This document shows, one piece after another, positions 1-12,649 of a stretch of DNA of 51,315 nucleotides. The translations under genes were made by a program, and so were the position numbers. A model generated the notes under the pieces. The model was not told the DNA's origin. It did no database searches and saw only the letters and a program-made list of their open reading frames with translations. How positions within the stretch are numbered: the first letter of the stretch is position 1; every line of letters begins with the position of its first letter. Location: NCBI GenBank assembly GCA_017522255.1, contig JAFWZP010000059.1, positions 1-51,315 of the forward strand. The letters are read 5' to 3'. The stretch comes from Bacteroidales bacterium. Its GTDB lineage: Bacteria > Bacteroidota > Bacteroidia > Bacteroidales > P3.

Positions 1-136
1 CTTTCTTTTGATTGAGCATAGCGAGCTATGCGATTGAGAAAGAAATAGAAAGATTTCAAGAAAAAACGCAAAGCACGCAAAAGTTTCAAAGAACGTCCTT
101 CTATCATTCCGAAACGTGGAATTTTTAGAAGTTGCC
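1..136. repeat. MITE-like element, right part, cut by window edge
   Basis: This stretch matches 43662-43797 at the same length and in the same orientation with only scattered differences. It includes the central palindrome GCATAGCGAGCTATGC and the terminal motif ATTTTTAGAAGTTGCC. The left part lies outside the window. The complete copy at 43603-43797 has terminal inverted repeats and a TTAT target duplication, so this is read as the right two thirds of the same small non-coding element. It ends at 136, directly at the 5' end of the HU-like reading frame. Confidence 0.8.
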
Positions 137-659
137 TATAGGTATTGGGAAACATCGAAATCACCCCAAAAGTGGCTCTTACCTGTTGTATATATGTGTA
201 ATGGTACCCAAAGCCTCTTTTGAGGGTGCTATGGTAGCTTTATCGGAATGTGTAGTTAATTATCTATTCAATGGTCATAGTGTAGAATTTCCCAATTTGG
301 GAATATTCTTCCTCACCTGCGAAAGTACTACAACTGTCGAAACCGACGAAGCCGGCCTTAAGCAATTCGGGAAATTTAAAATTCGCTTTCGTCCTTGCAA
401 AGAACTGGCACAAGAACTTGAAAAGGTTGAATGTGAATTGGATGGTGTTTACAAAGTGATTGGCGAACGAGTATTGGAACGCGATGGCAATGGCAGCCCC
501 ACCCGTACCGAAAAAATCTATTCCAAAGTAAAAGGAGGCGAAGATGAGTTGCTGTATGAAGATGATTTGAACAACGGCGACAACTCCTCTACTGTTCCCG
601 ACGATGGCGGAAGCAATGGAACAGATCCCAATCCCGATGATGGAGGCTTTGCAGGATAA
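132..659 (+). CDS. HU-like DNA-binding protein, 5' end probably lost to a repeat
   Basis: This is a member of the Bacteroidetes HU-like (IHF/HU fold) family. The core around residues 30-100 (FEGAMVALSECVVNYLF, GHSVEFPNLGIFFLT) matches the equivalent parts of the proteins at 7255-7746 and 45588-46106. The tail is acidic and Gly/Asp-rich and ends in DDGGFAG, as the other two do. The frame opens with TTG at 132, inside the last five bases of a MITE-like element, and ATG 201 is a second possible start. The N-terminal arm has no good counterpart in the paralogues, so the original start was probably displaced. It may be a pseudogene or may still be made from ATG 201. A good terminator follows at 681. 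Confidence 0.65.
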   Translation: MPIGIGKHRNHPKSGSYLLYICVMVPKASFEGAMVALSECVVNYLFNGHSVEFPNLGIFFLTCESTTTVETDEAGLKQFGKFKIRFRPCKELAQELEKVECELDGVYKVIGERVLERDGNGSPTRTEKIYSKVKGGEDELLYEDDLNNGDNSSTVPDDGGSNGTDPNPDDGGFAG

Positions 660-680
660 CAAACTGCATACCAGAGACAA

Positions 681-718
681 GAAAAACGCCGAAACTCGAA
701 AGTTTCTGCGTTTTTCTT
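681..718 (+). terminator. Intrinsic terminator after the HU-like gene
   Basis: An inverted repeat pairs AAAAACGC and GAAAC with GTTTC and GCGTTTTT around a short loop and runs into a T-rich stretch. It starts 22 bases after the stop at 659. Confidence 0.75.
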
Positions 719-737
719 CTTGTTTATTTATTCGTTG

Positions 738-770
738 AATATTCATTTTTTTCTTCAAAAAATGAATATT
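738..770. repeat. AT-rich perfect inverted repeat
   Basis: AATATTCATTTTTT (738-751) is exactly complementary to AAAAAATGAATATT (757-770) across a 5-base loop. It lies between the HU-like terminator and the tRNA promoter. It could act as a bidirectional terminator or simply insulate the tRNA cluster. The rest of 660-914 shows no gene; the short open frame from 782 runs through the tRNA promoter and into tRNA-Ser. Confidence 0.6.
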
Positions 771-914
771 TTATCGTTTTAATGGCTAAAAAAACATTGT
801 TTTTGGATCATTTGACAGCAATAAAATGTAAAAAATATTACTTTGATAAATATATGTGGATAAACGTATTAGACGAGTATGGAAAATCTTTTTTTGCAAA
901 AAAGTACGATAAAA

Positions 915-946
915 TTTGGTCAGTTGCGAAAAAGTTAGTACTTTTG
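915..946 (+). promoter_or_regulatory. Bacteroidetes-type promoter of the tRNA cluster
   Basis: TTTG at 915-918 and TACTTTTG at 939-946 are 20 bp apart, matching the -33 TTTG / -7 TAnnTTTG pattern of Bacteroidetes sigma factor. The -7 box ends 18 bases before tRNA-Ser. Confidence 0.75.
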
Positions 947-964
947 CAAATCGAAATTGGTCAC

Positions 965-1055
965 GGAGAGATGGGTGAGTGGCTGAAACCAACAGTTTGC
1001 TAAACTGTCGTACTCGATTAGGGTACCGGGGGTTCGAATCCCCCTTTCTCCGCCA
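965..1055 (+). tRNA. tRNA-Ser (anticodon GCU)
   Basis: The 7-bp acceptor stem pairs GGAGAGA with TTTCTCC, with one G-U pair. The anticodon loop reads TTGCTAA inside matched stems. A long variable arm, as expected for serine tRNA, precedes a GGGGG/CCCCC T-stem with TTCGAAT. The discriminator is G, and CCA is encoded at 1053-1055. It is the first of three closely spaced tRNAs that probably share the promoter at 915. Confidence 0.95.
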
Positions 1056-1067
1056 AAAAAAAGAACT

Positions 1068-1142
1068 CGGGATGTAGCGTAGTCCGGTTATCGCGCCTGC
1101 TTTGGGAGCAGGAGGTCGCAGGTTCGAATCCTGCTATCCCGA
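1068..1142 (+). tRNA. tRNA-Pro (anticodon UGG)
   Basis: The acceptor stem pairs CGGGATG with TATCCCG, and the anticodon stem CCTGC/GCAGG carries the loop TTTGGGA, giving UGG. The T-loop is GTTCGAATC. CCA is not encoded. It starts 12 bases after the CCA end of tRNA-Ser. Confidence 0.95.
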
Positions 1143-1173
1143 CAAACACATAAAATATTTTGGTTATTGCGTT

Positions 1174-1247
1174 GGTCTCGTAGCTCAGCTGGATAGAGCA
1201 ACTGCCTTCTAAGCAGTAGGTCTTGCGTTCGAATCGCAACGAGATCA
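1174..1247 (+). tRNA. tRNA-Arg (anticodon UCU)
   Basis: The acceptor stem pairs GGTCTCG with CGAGATC, and the anticodon stem ACTGC/GCAGT carries CTTCTAA, giving UCU. The D-arm is AGCTCAGCTGGATAGAGC and the T-arm contains GTTCGAATC. The discriminator is A and CCA is not encoded. It is the last gene of the tRNA cluster; a T-run (TCACTTTTTTTG) follows at once. Confidence 0.95.
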
Positions 1248-1382
1248 CTTTTTTTGTTTCCACATGCTTTTGTTTTCTCTCTATAGCGTTGCTCTATTTT
1301 AAGAGTTGTTTCTTGGTCAAAAAAACATAGCCGATTGTTTTGCTGTATCAAAAACAACATCGTGTACATTGTCCTCAACACA

Positions 1383-2222
1383 TCAGTCGCATAGCACATA
1401 CAAATCTTCACGTGGATTAAGAAATAATATAGGTATTTTATATTCGTTTATTATTGTACGCTCTTCTTGCACTCCTATAAAGTATTCCATCACATCGCGT
1501 TCTTTTGTGGTTACGGATACCAGTAGTCCTATGTTTTGCTGCGATGCATATTTGAGTACATCAATATCGAGATACTGCGATTGTTGTTTATCTATGCTAT
1601 ATTTGCAACACATTACATTCAACGACGAAAACATTTTATCCATAAACCTGAGGTTGTCATTCCATTTGGCACGCAAAAAATCATCGTCGTATTTCGACGA
1701 CACTGCATGAAGCATACTATTATTGAAGCGTGCAAAGTAGCTTGCCCATAAAAACTTGTCCTTGCTTTCTTTTTTAAAATCAACCGAAAAGGCAATGTTT
1801 TTCATCTTATCTATATCGGTGAGTTTTTCCGACACTATAAGAAATGCTGTTTTGCAGTCCGAAAAATCTTTCAATACATTCTTTTTGTTAAGAGGCGATT
1901 TTTTCCCGGCATTGGCGTCCACGGCACCTACTATGGTTACAACATTGAAAGCTGCCGGCAATGCCGATAGTATTTCTTTGGTTTTACCCTTAAGCACACA
2001 GTAGGTGTTGGGCACATTGGCTCGTATTTGCGACTGTATTTTTTTAAGTTCCACTTCGGCTTCGGCAGTGGTTTCGCCACTATAGCGTGAGTCGACAATA
2101 CGCAACAATATCAAACCTTTATTAAGCATCGTTGCCATAAAAAAAGCATAGGATAATACCACTTCGGCTCGGTTGTAGTCCGAGATATATGCTGCTATAT
2201 ATTGATCTTTCGTTTCGGCCAT
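1383..2222 (-). CDS. Divergent universal stress protein (Usp) family
   Basis: This 279-residue soluble protein has the size and alternating strand/helix pattern of a tandem two-domain Usp. The N-terminal half begins IAAYISDYNRAEVVLSYAFF, like the first strand and helix of a Usp fold, and includes VVTIVGAVD. The second half starts near residue 140 (KNIAFSVDF) and ends with IPILFLNP, the usual last strand. I do not see the G-2x-G-9x-G(S/T) ATP motif, so it is likely a non-ATP-binding type. It is transcribed towards the tRNA cluster and is divergent from the lipoprotein gene at 2398. The Usp call is moderately firm; the role is unknown. Confidence 0.65.
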   Translation of the reverse strand: MAETKDQYIAAYISDYNRAEVVLSYAFFMATMLNKGLILLRIVDSRYSGETTAEAEVELKKIQSQIRANVPNTYCVLKGKTKEILSALPAAFNVVTIVGAVDANAGKKSPLNKKNVLKDFSDCKTAFLIVSEKLTDIDKMKNIAFSVDFKKESKDKFLWASYFARFNNSMLHAVSSKYDDDFLRAKWNDNLRFMDKMFSSLNVMCCKYSIDKQQSQYLDIDVLKYASQQNIGLLVSVTTKERDVMEYFIGVQEERTIINEYKIPILFLNPREDLYVLCD

Positions 2223-2301
2223 AACATCGATTTATTTTTGCTACAAAAACGTATTTACAATCAATTTATTTTGCTCACCATAGTAAATAATGATAAAGAT
2301 A

Positions 2302-2335
2302 TTTGTTTAAAATTGAACAAAAAGTCGTACCTTTG
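2302..2335 (+). promoter_or_regulatory. Promoter of lipoprotein / beta-galactosidase pair
   Basis: TTTG at 2302-2305 and TACCTTTG at 2328-2335 are 22 bp apart, the Bacteroidetes -33/-7 arrangement. The box is 62 bases upstream of ATG 2398. Confidence 0.7.
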
Positions 2336-2397
2336 AAAAACAATTAATGCTAATAAAAACGTCGCCGAAAGGCTATAAAACATTATAGTAGAACAAG

Positions 2398-7190
<4,793 letters not shown>

Positions 7191-7211
7191 AGGCAACCTT
7201 TAACGCAAAAC

Positions 7212-7246
7212 AAAAAAGGCGAAGCACCTGTATGCTCCGCCTTTTT
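7212..7246. terminator. Bidirectional terminator between convergent genes
   Basis: An A-run (7212-7217) leads into GGCGAAGCA, a short loop, TGCTCCGCC and a T-run. The stem has one mismatch. It separates the convergent beta-galactosidase and HU-like genes and carries A and T tracts on the correct sides for both strands. Confidence 0.75.
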
Positions 7247-7254
7247 GCGCTTCA

Positions 7255-7746
7255 TTAGCCCGCAAAGCTGCCATCGTCGTTGCCTGTGCCGCCGCCGGTG
7301 TTTCCACCTTCGTTTTCCGGAACGTCCTCATCGGTTTCGTCGGCCTTGGTGTTTGGCAAATAGGTCCACTCTATATCGTCGGCGATAAGGGAGTTGTTGA
7401 ATTTACCTTTCATACTTCCGCTTTTCATGGCTGGGCGAAACTGAACTTTGATGTTAGTTACTTGGTCCATCGACACCTCTTCAGCTGTGTCCACACCCGT
7501 TTTCTTACACTCGAAGGTTAAGAAAAACGAGCCTATCCCGTCCAATTTCACCGAATGCCCTTCGGCCAAATAGCGTGTCATCACGTTGGGAATTGCATTT
7601 AGCACTGCCATTACATCAGTTTGGCTTACGGTGCTTTCCTTTTCGATGTCTTTTGCCAAACGTTTGGCGTCATAGCAACTTACTGTTTTGGATACCGGTA
7701 TCCATTTTTCTGTAAGCTTCACGAATTTCTTACTATAAAAAGCCAT
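7255..7746 (-). CDS. HU-like DNA-binding protein
   Basis: This complete 163-aa member of the Bacteroidetes HU-like family probably bends DNA in the nucleoid. It starts MAFYSKKFVKLTEKWIPVSK, then has an HU-type helical part (about 25-60) and the strand region GHSVKLDGIGSFFLTFE (64-80). The tail is acidic and Gly-rich and ends GNDDGSFAG. It is the best full-length comparator for the truncated gene at 132-659 and the module gene at 45588-46106. It stands alone, convergent with the beta-galactosidase gene, and its 5' side faces the tandem array at 7863-7951. Confidence 0.8.
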   Translation of the reverse strand: MAFYSKKFVKLTEKWIPVSKTVSCYDAKRLAKDIEKESTVSQTDVMAVLNAIPNVMTRYLAEGHSVKLDGIGSFFLTFECKKTGVDTAEEVSMDQVTNIKVQFRPAMKSGSMKGKFNNSLIADDIEWTYLPNTKADETDEDVPENEGGNTGGGTGNDDGSFAG

Positions 7747-7862
7747 AGTCTTTTAAATTTATTGATTAATAACTAAAAATACTTACCTTTCAAAGAGTGG
7801 TGTTTTCGGAGTTTTCCCTCAAATCATAAATGATTGATTTCCAATCACTCTAATCTTTCTTC

Positions 7863-7951
7863 GAGAAGACTCCAATCTTCTCCCGAGAAGACTCCAATGT
7901 TCTCCGGAGAAGACTCCAATGTTCTCAAGAGAAGATTGGAGTCTTCTCCGG
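7863..7951. repeat. Tandem array of 22-23 bp pseudo-palindromic units
   Basis: Four successive units begin GAGAAGA: three read GAGAAGACTCCAATnTTCTC and the last is inverted in its centre (GAGAAGATTGGAGTCTTCTC). Each unit is nearly self-complementary at its ends. The array sits in the 469-base gap (7747-8215) upstream of both the HU-like gene (minus) and uvrD (plus). The rest of that gap holds only the uvrD promoter. Confidence 0.8.
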
Positions 7952-8157
7952 ACACCTCTTTAAAGGTTTTTCAGTAACGATAAAGAGTATTGTTTTATTA
8001 TATGAAAGGCTTGTTAAAAAACATTAAAAAATAAACAAGGGTTCAAAGCAACATTTTGTGCCGTCTCGTATGCCATAAAAGCGTGCTGTGTGCGTTCTTA
8101 TTCCTCTCATTTACGAAAAATAATGGCCGTATGCTTTTTATTTTCATCAAAAAAAGC

Positions 8158-8165
8158 TATCTTTG
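8158..8165 (+). promoter_or_regulatory. Promoter -7 box of uvrD-recQ
   Basis: TATCTTTG fits the TAnnTTTG -7 consensus and lies 50 bases before the GTG start. No exact TTTG is seen at -33, only a T-rich stretch around 8133-8145. Confidence 0.65.
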
Positions 8166-8215
8166 CAAATCGTATCAAACAATAGGTTAAACATTAATAT
8201 ATTAATTATTAGGCT

Positions 8216-10495
8216 GTGAGAGATTTATTAAGCGAATTAAACGAAGAGCAAAGAAATGCCGCCGCATGCATCGAAGGGCCGGTGATGATAATAGCCGGAG
8301 CAGGTTCGGGCAAAACCCGCACACTTACTTATCGTATTGCCCATCTTATCGAAGAGGGAGTGGATCCTTTTAATATATTGGCACTTACGTTTACCAACAA
8401 GGCAGCTTCCGAAATGAAAGAGCGTATTGTTGCACTCGTGGGCAAGGATGCCAAAAATATATGGATGGGAACGTTTCACTCCATATTTGCCAAAGTGCTT
8501 AGGTTCGAGGCCGAAAAGTTGGGATACATATCTTCGTTTACCATCTACGATACCGACGACAGCAAGAGTGCAATAAAACAGATAATTAAATCGCTTAACC
8601 TCGACCCCAAAGCCTATAATGTGGGCTATGTGTTGGGGCGTATCTCGATGGCCAAGAGCAATCTTATCTCTTGCGAAGAGTATGCCACCAATGCCGAGAT
8701 ACAACAGTCCGACCAGGCTGCCCGCAAACCGATGATAGGCGAGATATACAAGCTCTACAACCAACGTCTGCGAAACTCTATGGCCATGGATTTCGACGAC
8801 CTATTATATAACATGAATGTATTGCTTCGCGACTATCCCGATGTGTTGCTTAAATATCAGGAACGTTTTAAGCATATACTTGTAGATGAGTATCAAGACA
8901 CTAACTTTTCGCAATACTTGATAATAAAAAAGATGGCGGCACGCTACCAAAACATCTGTGTGGTGGGCGACGATGCCCAAAGTATATACGCTTTCAGAGG
9001 GGCCAATATTCAAAACATATTGAACTTCAAACGCGACTATCCCGATGTCCGACTCTTTAAATTGGAGCAAAACTATCGTTCCACTCAAAACATAGTGAAT
9101 GCTGCCAACAGCATAATATCCAACAATCGCGACCAGATAAAAAAAGAAATATGGACTGCCAACGATGTGGGCAACCGCATACGCCTGCTTAATGGTGCCG
9201 ACGAACGTGAAGAAGGATACATAGTGGCCAAAGCAATAACCGACACTAAAGAACAAGAGAATGCAGACTATGATAGTTTTGCAATACTATATCGCACCAA
9301 TATGCAGTCGCGTGCCATAGAAGAGGCCTTGCGTAAAATGAAGATACCATACAGGATATTTGGCGGACTTTCGTTTTATCGACGAAAAGAAATAAAAGAT
9401 GTGTTGGCCTATCTGCGTTTGGTTATCAACAACTACGACGACGAAGCACTGTTGCGTGTCATCAACTATCCGGCCAGAGGCATAGGACAAACCACCCTCG
9501 ACAGGATAAAAGTGGCAGCGTCGGACAACGATATTGCCATTTGGACCGTGATAGAAAACCTTCCATCATTCGGCTTGGGCATCAACACCGGCACAGCCAA
9601 CAAGATAAACGATTTCATGATGATGATAAAATCGGCATCGTCGCAGCTGAATGTGCTTAATGCCTACGACTTGGCCAAGCAGATTATAATGCAGTCGGGC
9701 ATAATACGTTTTTTGAAAGAAGACGAAGACCCCGACAATGCCAACCGAATAGAAAACATCGAAGAGTTGATGAATGGCATACAGGAGTTTTGCGAAAAAG
9801 AAGACCTTATCACTCCCGATGGCGAAGAAGGGCAAGAGGTGTCGCAGATAAAGACATTGGACCTCTTTTTGCAACAAGTGTTGCTACTCACCGACGAAGA
9901 AAACGACAAGGAAGACACCAACAAAGTGTCGCTGATGACCATACACGCCGCCAAAGGATTGGAGTTTCCGTATGTGTATGTGGTAGGTATGGAAGAAAAT
10001 TTGTTTCCATCAGCACTGTCCATCTCCAGCCGCCAAGAGTTGGAAGAGGAACGCCGATTGTTTTATGTGGCAGTAACGCGTGCCGAAAAAATGCTTACAC
10101 TATCATACGCCAACACCCGTTACCAATACGGCAACGCATCGTTTCAGGAACTCAGCCGCTTTGTTGACGAAATAGAAGATAGGTATATAGACATACCATT
10201 AAAGAAAAACCTTATGCCAAAGGTGGGAGACCTACCCAAACCGATGTTTGCCAAACGCAAAACCATCGAGAAAAAGACACTGAAACGCGTTCAGCATGGA
10301 CCCTCAGCCGGCAATAGTCCTGCCGAGATTAATGCCATACAAGTAGGTATGCGTGTATTGCACGAAAAGTTCGGATATGGTACGGTGAAGCATATCGAAG
10401 GCGAAAACAACGACCGAAAAGCAGTGGTCTTTTTCGACAATACAGGTGAAAAGCAGTTGCTGTTGCGTTTTGCCAAACTATCGATAGTGCAATAA
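8216..10495 (+). CDS. uvrD: UvrD/PcrA-type SF1A DNA helicase
   Basis: This 759-aa 3'-5' helicase acts in nucleotide excision and mismatch repair and in removing proteins from DNA. Walker A is AGAGSGKT at 27-34; the Walker B/motif II DEYQDTN and motif III GDDAQSIYAFRGA follow; later motifs include QNYRST and VSLMTIHAAKGLEFPYVYVVG. The C-terminal 60 residues (RVLHEKFGYGTV) form the PcrA/UvrD tudor-like domain that contacts RNA polymerase in relatives. The GTG start at 8216 is forced, because the upstream in-frame codon at 8210 is a stop. recQ begins 16 bases after the stop, so the two helicases form an operon. Confidence 0.93.
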   Translation: MRDLLSELNEEQRNAAACIEGPVMIIAGAGSGKTRTLTYRIAHLIEEGVDPFNILALTFTNKAASEMKERIVALVGKDAKNIWMGTFHSIFAKVLRFEAEKLGYISSFTIYDTDDSKSAIKQIIKSLNLDPKAYNVGYVLGRISMAKSNLISCEEYATNAEIQQSDQAARKPMIGEIYKLYNQRLRNSMAMDFDDLLYNMNVLLRDYPDVLLKYQERFKHILVDEYQDTNFSQYLIIKKMAARYQNICVVGDDAQSIYAFRGANIQNILNFKRDYPDVRLFKLEQNYRSTQNIVNAANSIISNNRDQIKKEIWTANDVGNRIRLLNGADEREEGYIVAKAITDTKEQENADYDSFAILYRTNMQSRAIEEALRKMKIPYRIFGGLSFYRRKEIKDVLAYLRLVINNYDDEALLRVINYPARGIGQTTLDRIKVAASDNDIAIWTVIENLPSFGLGINTGTANKINDFMMMIKSASSQLNVLNAYDLAKQIIMQSGIIRFLKEDEDPDNANRIENIEELMNGIQEFCEKEDLITPDGEEGQEVSQIKTLDLFLQQVLLLTDEENDKEDTNKVSLMTIHAAKGLEFPYVYVVGMEENLFPSALSISSRQELEEERRLFYVAVTRAEKMLTLSYANTRYQYGNASFQELSRFVDEIEDRYIDIPLKKNLMPKVGDLPKPMFAKRKTIEKKTLKRVQHGPSAGNSPAEINAIQVGMRVLHEKFGYGTVKHIEGENNDRKAVVFFDNTGEKQLLLRFAKLSIVQ

Positions 10496-10511
10496 TGTAA
10501 CTTAATACTAT

Positions 10512-12404
10512 ATGAGCGGCAATATCCACCACATACTAAAGACCTATTGGGGCTACGATAGCTTTCGACCTTTGCAAGAGGAAGCAATACAAAGTGTTCT
10601 TTCGGGGTGCGATACCTTGGCACTTATGCCCACCGGTGGCGGCAAGTCGCTATGTTTTCAGGTGCCTGCCTTGGCAATGGAAGGGCTCTGCCTTGTGGTG
10701 TCGCCTCTTATATCGCTTATGCACGACCAAGTGGAGAACCTAAAAAAGCGAGGTATAGCTGCAGCCAAAATAGTGTCGGGAATGAACCGCTACGAGACAG
10801 AGATAGTACTCAACAACTGTGTTCACAACAAGATAAAGTTACTATACGTGTCGCCCGAGAGGCTCAAAAACAAAATGTTTATCGAGCATCTCAAGCAGAT
10901 GAAGTTGTCGCTGATAGCCGTCGACGAAGCCCACTGCATATCGCAATGGGGCTACGACTTCAGGCCTCCATACCTCGACATTGCCGATATAAGAACTTTG
11001 CACCCTTATGTTCCGATAATGGCACTTACTGCCACTGCCACACCTAAGGTGGTCGACGACATAAAGGATAAATTGTTGTTTAGGAAAAACCACAAAGTGT
11101 TTAGAAACAGCTTTTATCGTAGCAATTTGGCTTATATGGTGTTTTGCGAAGACGACAAGCACGGTCGAATGCTACGTATAATGCGTAAGGTGAAAGGCAG
11201 CGGCATAGTGTATGTGCGAAACCGTAGACGCACAAAAGAGATAGCCGAATACCTATACACACAAGGCATAAAAGCCACCCACTACCATGCAGGACTCTCC
11301 GACAAAGACCGCTACATGCATCAGCAACGATGGCTCGAAGGTAAAGTAGATGTGATGGTAGCCACCAACGCCTTTGGTATGGGCATCGACAAAAGCGAGG
11401 TGAGATATGTAATCCACATGGATTTGCCCGACTCGCCCGAAGCCTATTTTCAAGAAGCAGGACGTGCAGGACGCGATGGAAAACAAGCCTATGCCATTGT
11501 GCTATACAACAACTCCGACATCGACACATTAAAAGAAAGTTTTCAAAACAACTACCCTCCGCTATCATATATACAAAACGTATACCGAGGTGTATGCAAC
11601 TACTATCGTATACCCATAGGCAGTGGCTCTGACCTCACTTTCGACTACGACCCATTGGAGATATGCAACACTTATAGACTTAAGATATTGCCTTTTAGTG
11701 CCTCCATGAAGTTTTTGGAACGCGAAGGATTGCTATCTATACCCGAAAAACAAGACACCGAATCGAAACTGATGATAATGGTATCGAAACAGGAACTATA
11801 CAACTTTCAAGTAACACACATCAAATACGATGCCTTTATCAAAATGATATTGCGCATGTATGGCGGTGTGTTTACCGACTTTGTACCTATAAGCGAACTT
11901 CTCATAGCCAAAACACTACACTACAAAACCACAGACGTAGAAGCCTTGCTGTCCGACTTGAACAAGATGAAAGTGGTATCATACAAAAAAAAGGCCATCA
12001 AACCTCAAATAATATTCACTTCGCCACGTGTTGATGCATCGTATCTGTATTTGACCGACAGCAACTACAAAGAATTAAAGCAAAATGCCTTATCACGAAT
12101 AGAAGCAGTAATGACATACGTTAGGTCGACAAAGAAATGTCGTAGCAATATGCTGTTGGAATATTTTGGCGAAACAAGCAATACCACTTGCCACAACTGC
12201 GATGTGTGCATTACCACCCGAAATAACAACAAAGACCTCCGTCAACAAATAATAGACATACTGAAAGACACGCCCATGACCATAATGCAACTGGCAGAAC
12301 ACATAGACAATGTGGACGACGATGCCATAGCCACCACTGTACGCAATATGCTGGAATACGAAATATTAGACATGGACAGCAGCATGCAGCTGTCAGTACG
12401 ATAG
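10512..12404 (+). CDS. recQ: RecQ-family ATP-dependent DNA helicase
   Basis: This 630-aa SF2 helicase unwinds 3'-tailed and branched DNA in recombination and repair. Walker A is MPTGGGKS (39-46) and motif II is DEAH (138-141), followed by the RecQ aromatic-rich loop HCISQWGYDFRPPY. Motifs V/VI include ATNAFGMGIDKSEVR and QEAGRAGRDG. The zinc module, normally straight after the helicase core, is instead near the C-terminus (CRSNMLLEYFGE, then CHNCDVC, about residues 540-570), after a winged-helix-like segment. No HRDC domain is evident. This fits the Bacteroidetes RecQ-like branch rather than E. coli RecQ. It is cotranscribed with uvrD. Confidence 0.9.
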   Translation: MSGNIHHILKTYWGYDSFRPLQEEAIQSVLSGCDTLALMPTGGGKSLCFQVPALAMEGLCLVVSPLISLMHDQVENLKKRGIAAAKIVSGMNRYETEIVLNNCVHNKIKLLYVSPERLKNKMFIEHLKQMKLSLIAVDEAHCISQWGYDFRPPYLDIADIRTLHPYVPIMALTATATPKVVDDIKDKLLFRKNHKVFRNSFYRSNLAYMVFCEDDKHGRMLRIMRKVKGSGIVYVRNRRRTKEIAEYLYTQGIKATHYHAGLSDKDRYMHQQRWLEGKVDVMVATNAFGMGIDKSEVRYVIHMDLPDSPEAYFQEAGRAGRDGKQAYAIVLYNNSDIDTLKESFQNNYPPLSYIQNVYRGVCNYYRIPIGSGSDLTFDYDPLEICNTYRLKILPFSASMKFLEREGLLSIPEKQDTESKLMIMVSKQELYNFQVTHIKYDAFIKMILRMYGGVFTDFVPISELLIAKTLHYKTTDVEALLSDLNKMKVVSYKKKAIKPQIIFTSPRVDASYLYLTDSNYKELKQNALSRIEAVMTYVRSTKKCRSNMLLEYFGETSNTTCHNCDVCITTRNNNKDLRQQIIDILKDTPMTIMQLAEHIDNVDDDAIATTVRNMLEYEILDMDSSMQLSVR

Positions 12405-12577
12405 GACAACAAGCTACGGACTACTACTGCTGGCTTTATTTTGTTGGTAAGAAAGGCACCCTCTTTCGCACTTTGTCTACCGATTGTCTCGATTAGATTT
12501 TACAAAGCTGCCTAAAATACCGGCGTTGCTTTGAGGGCACGTAGCACAGCTTTATGATACAAATTAAAAAAAAGTTG

Positions 12578-12585
12578 TATCTTTG
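12578..12585 (+). promoter_or_regulatory. Promoter -7 box of hydF
   Basis: TATCTTTG (followed by CAAAT) is the Bacteroidetes -7 element, 64 bases upstream of the hydF ATG. The remainder of 12405-12649 holds nothing else I can recognise. Confidence 0.65.
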
Positions 12586-12649
12586 CAAATATTAATTCAA
12601 CACTACAAAGTATGTTTGTGTTTGTATTACTGCAATATATAAAATAGAT

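Noticed and set aside
782..1003. Open frame of 73 codons on the plus strand
   Set aside because: It runs through the tRNA promoter (915-946) and into tRNA-Ser, so it is not a gene.
965..1247. tRNA genes as an integration site for a mobile element
   Set aside because: No integrase and no repeated tRNA 3' end is seen in the window.
7863..7951. Possible CRISPR array
   Set aside because: Units are directly adjacent with no unique spacers, and no cas genes are in the window.
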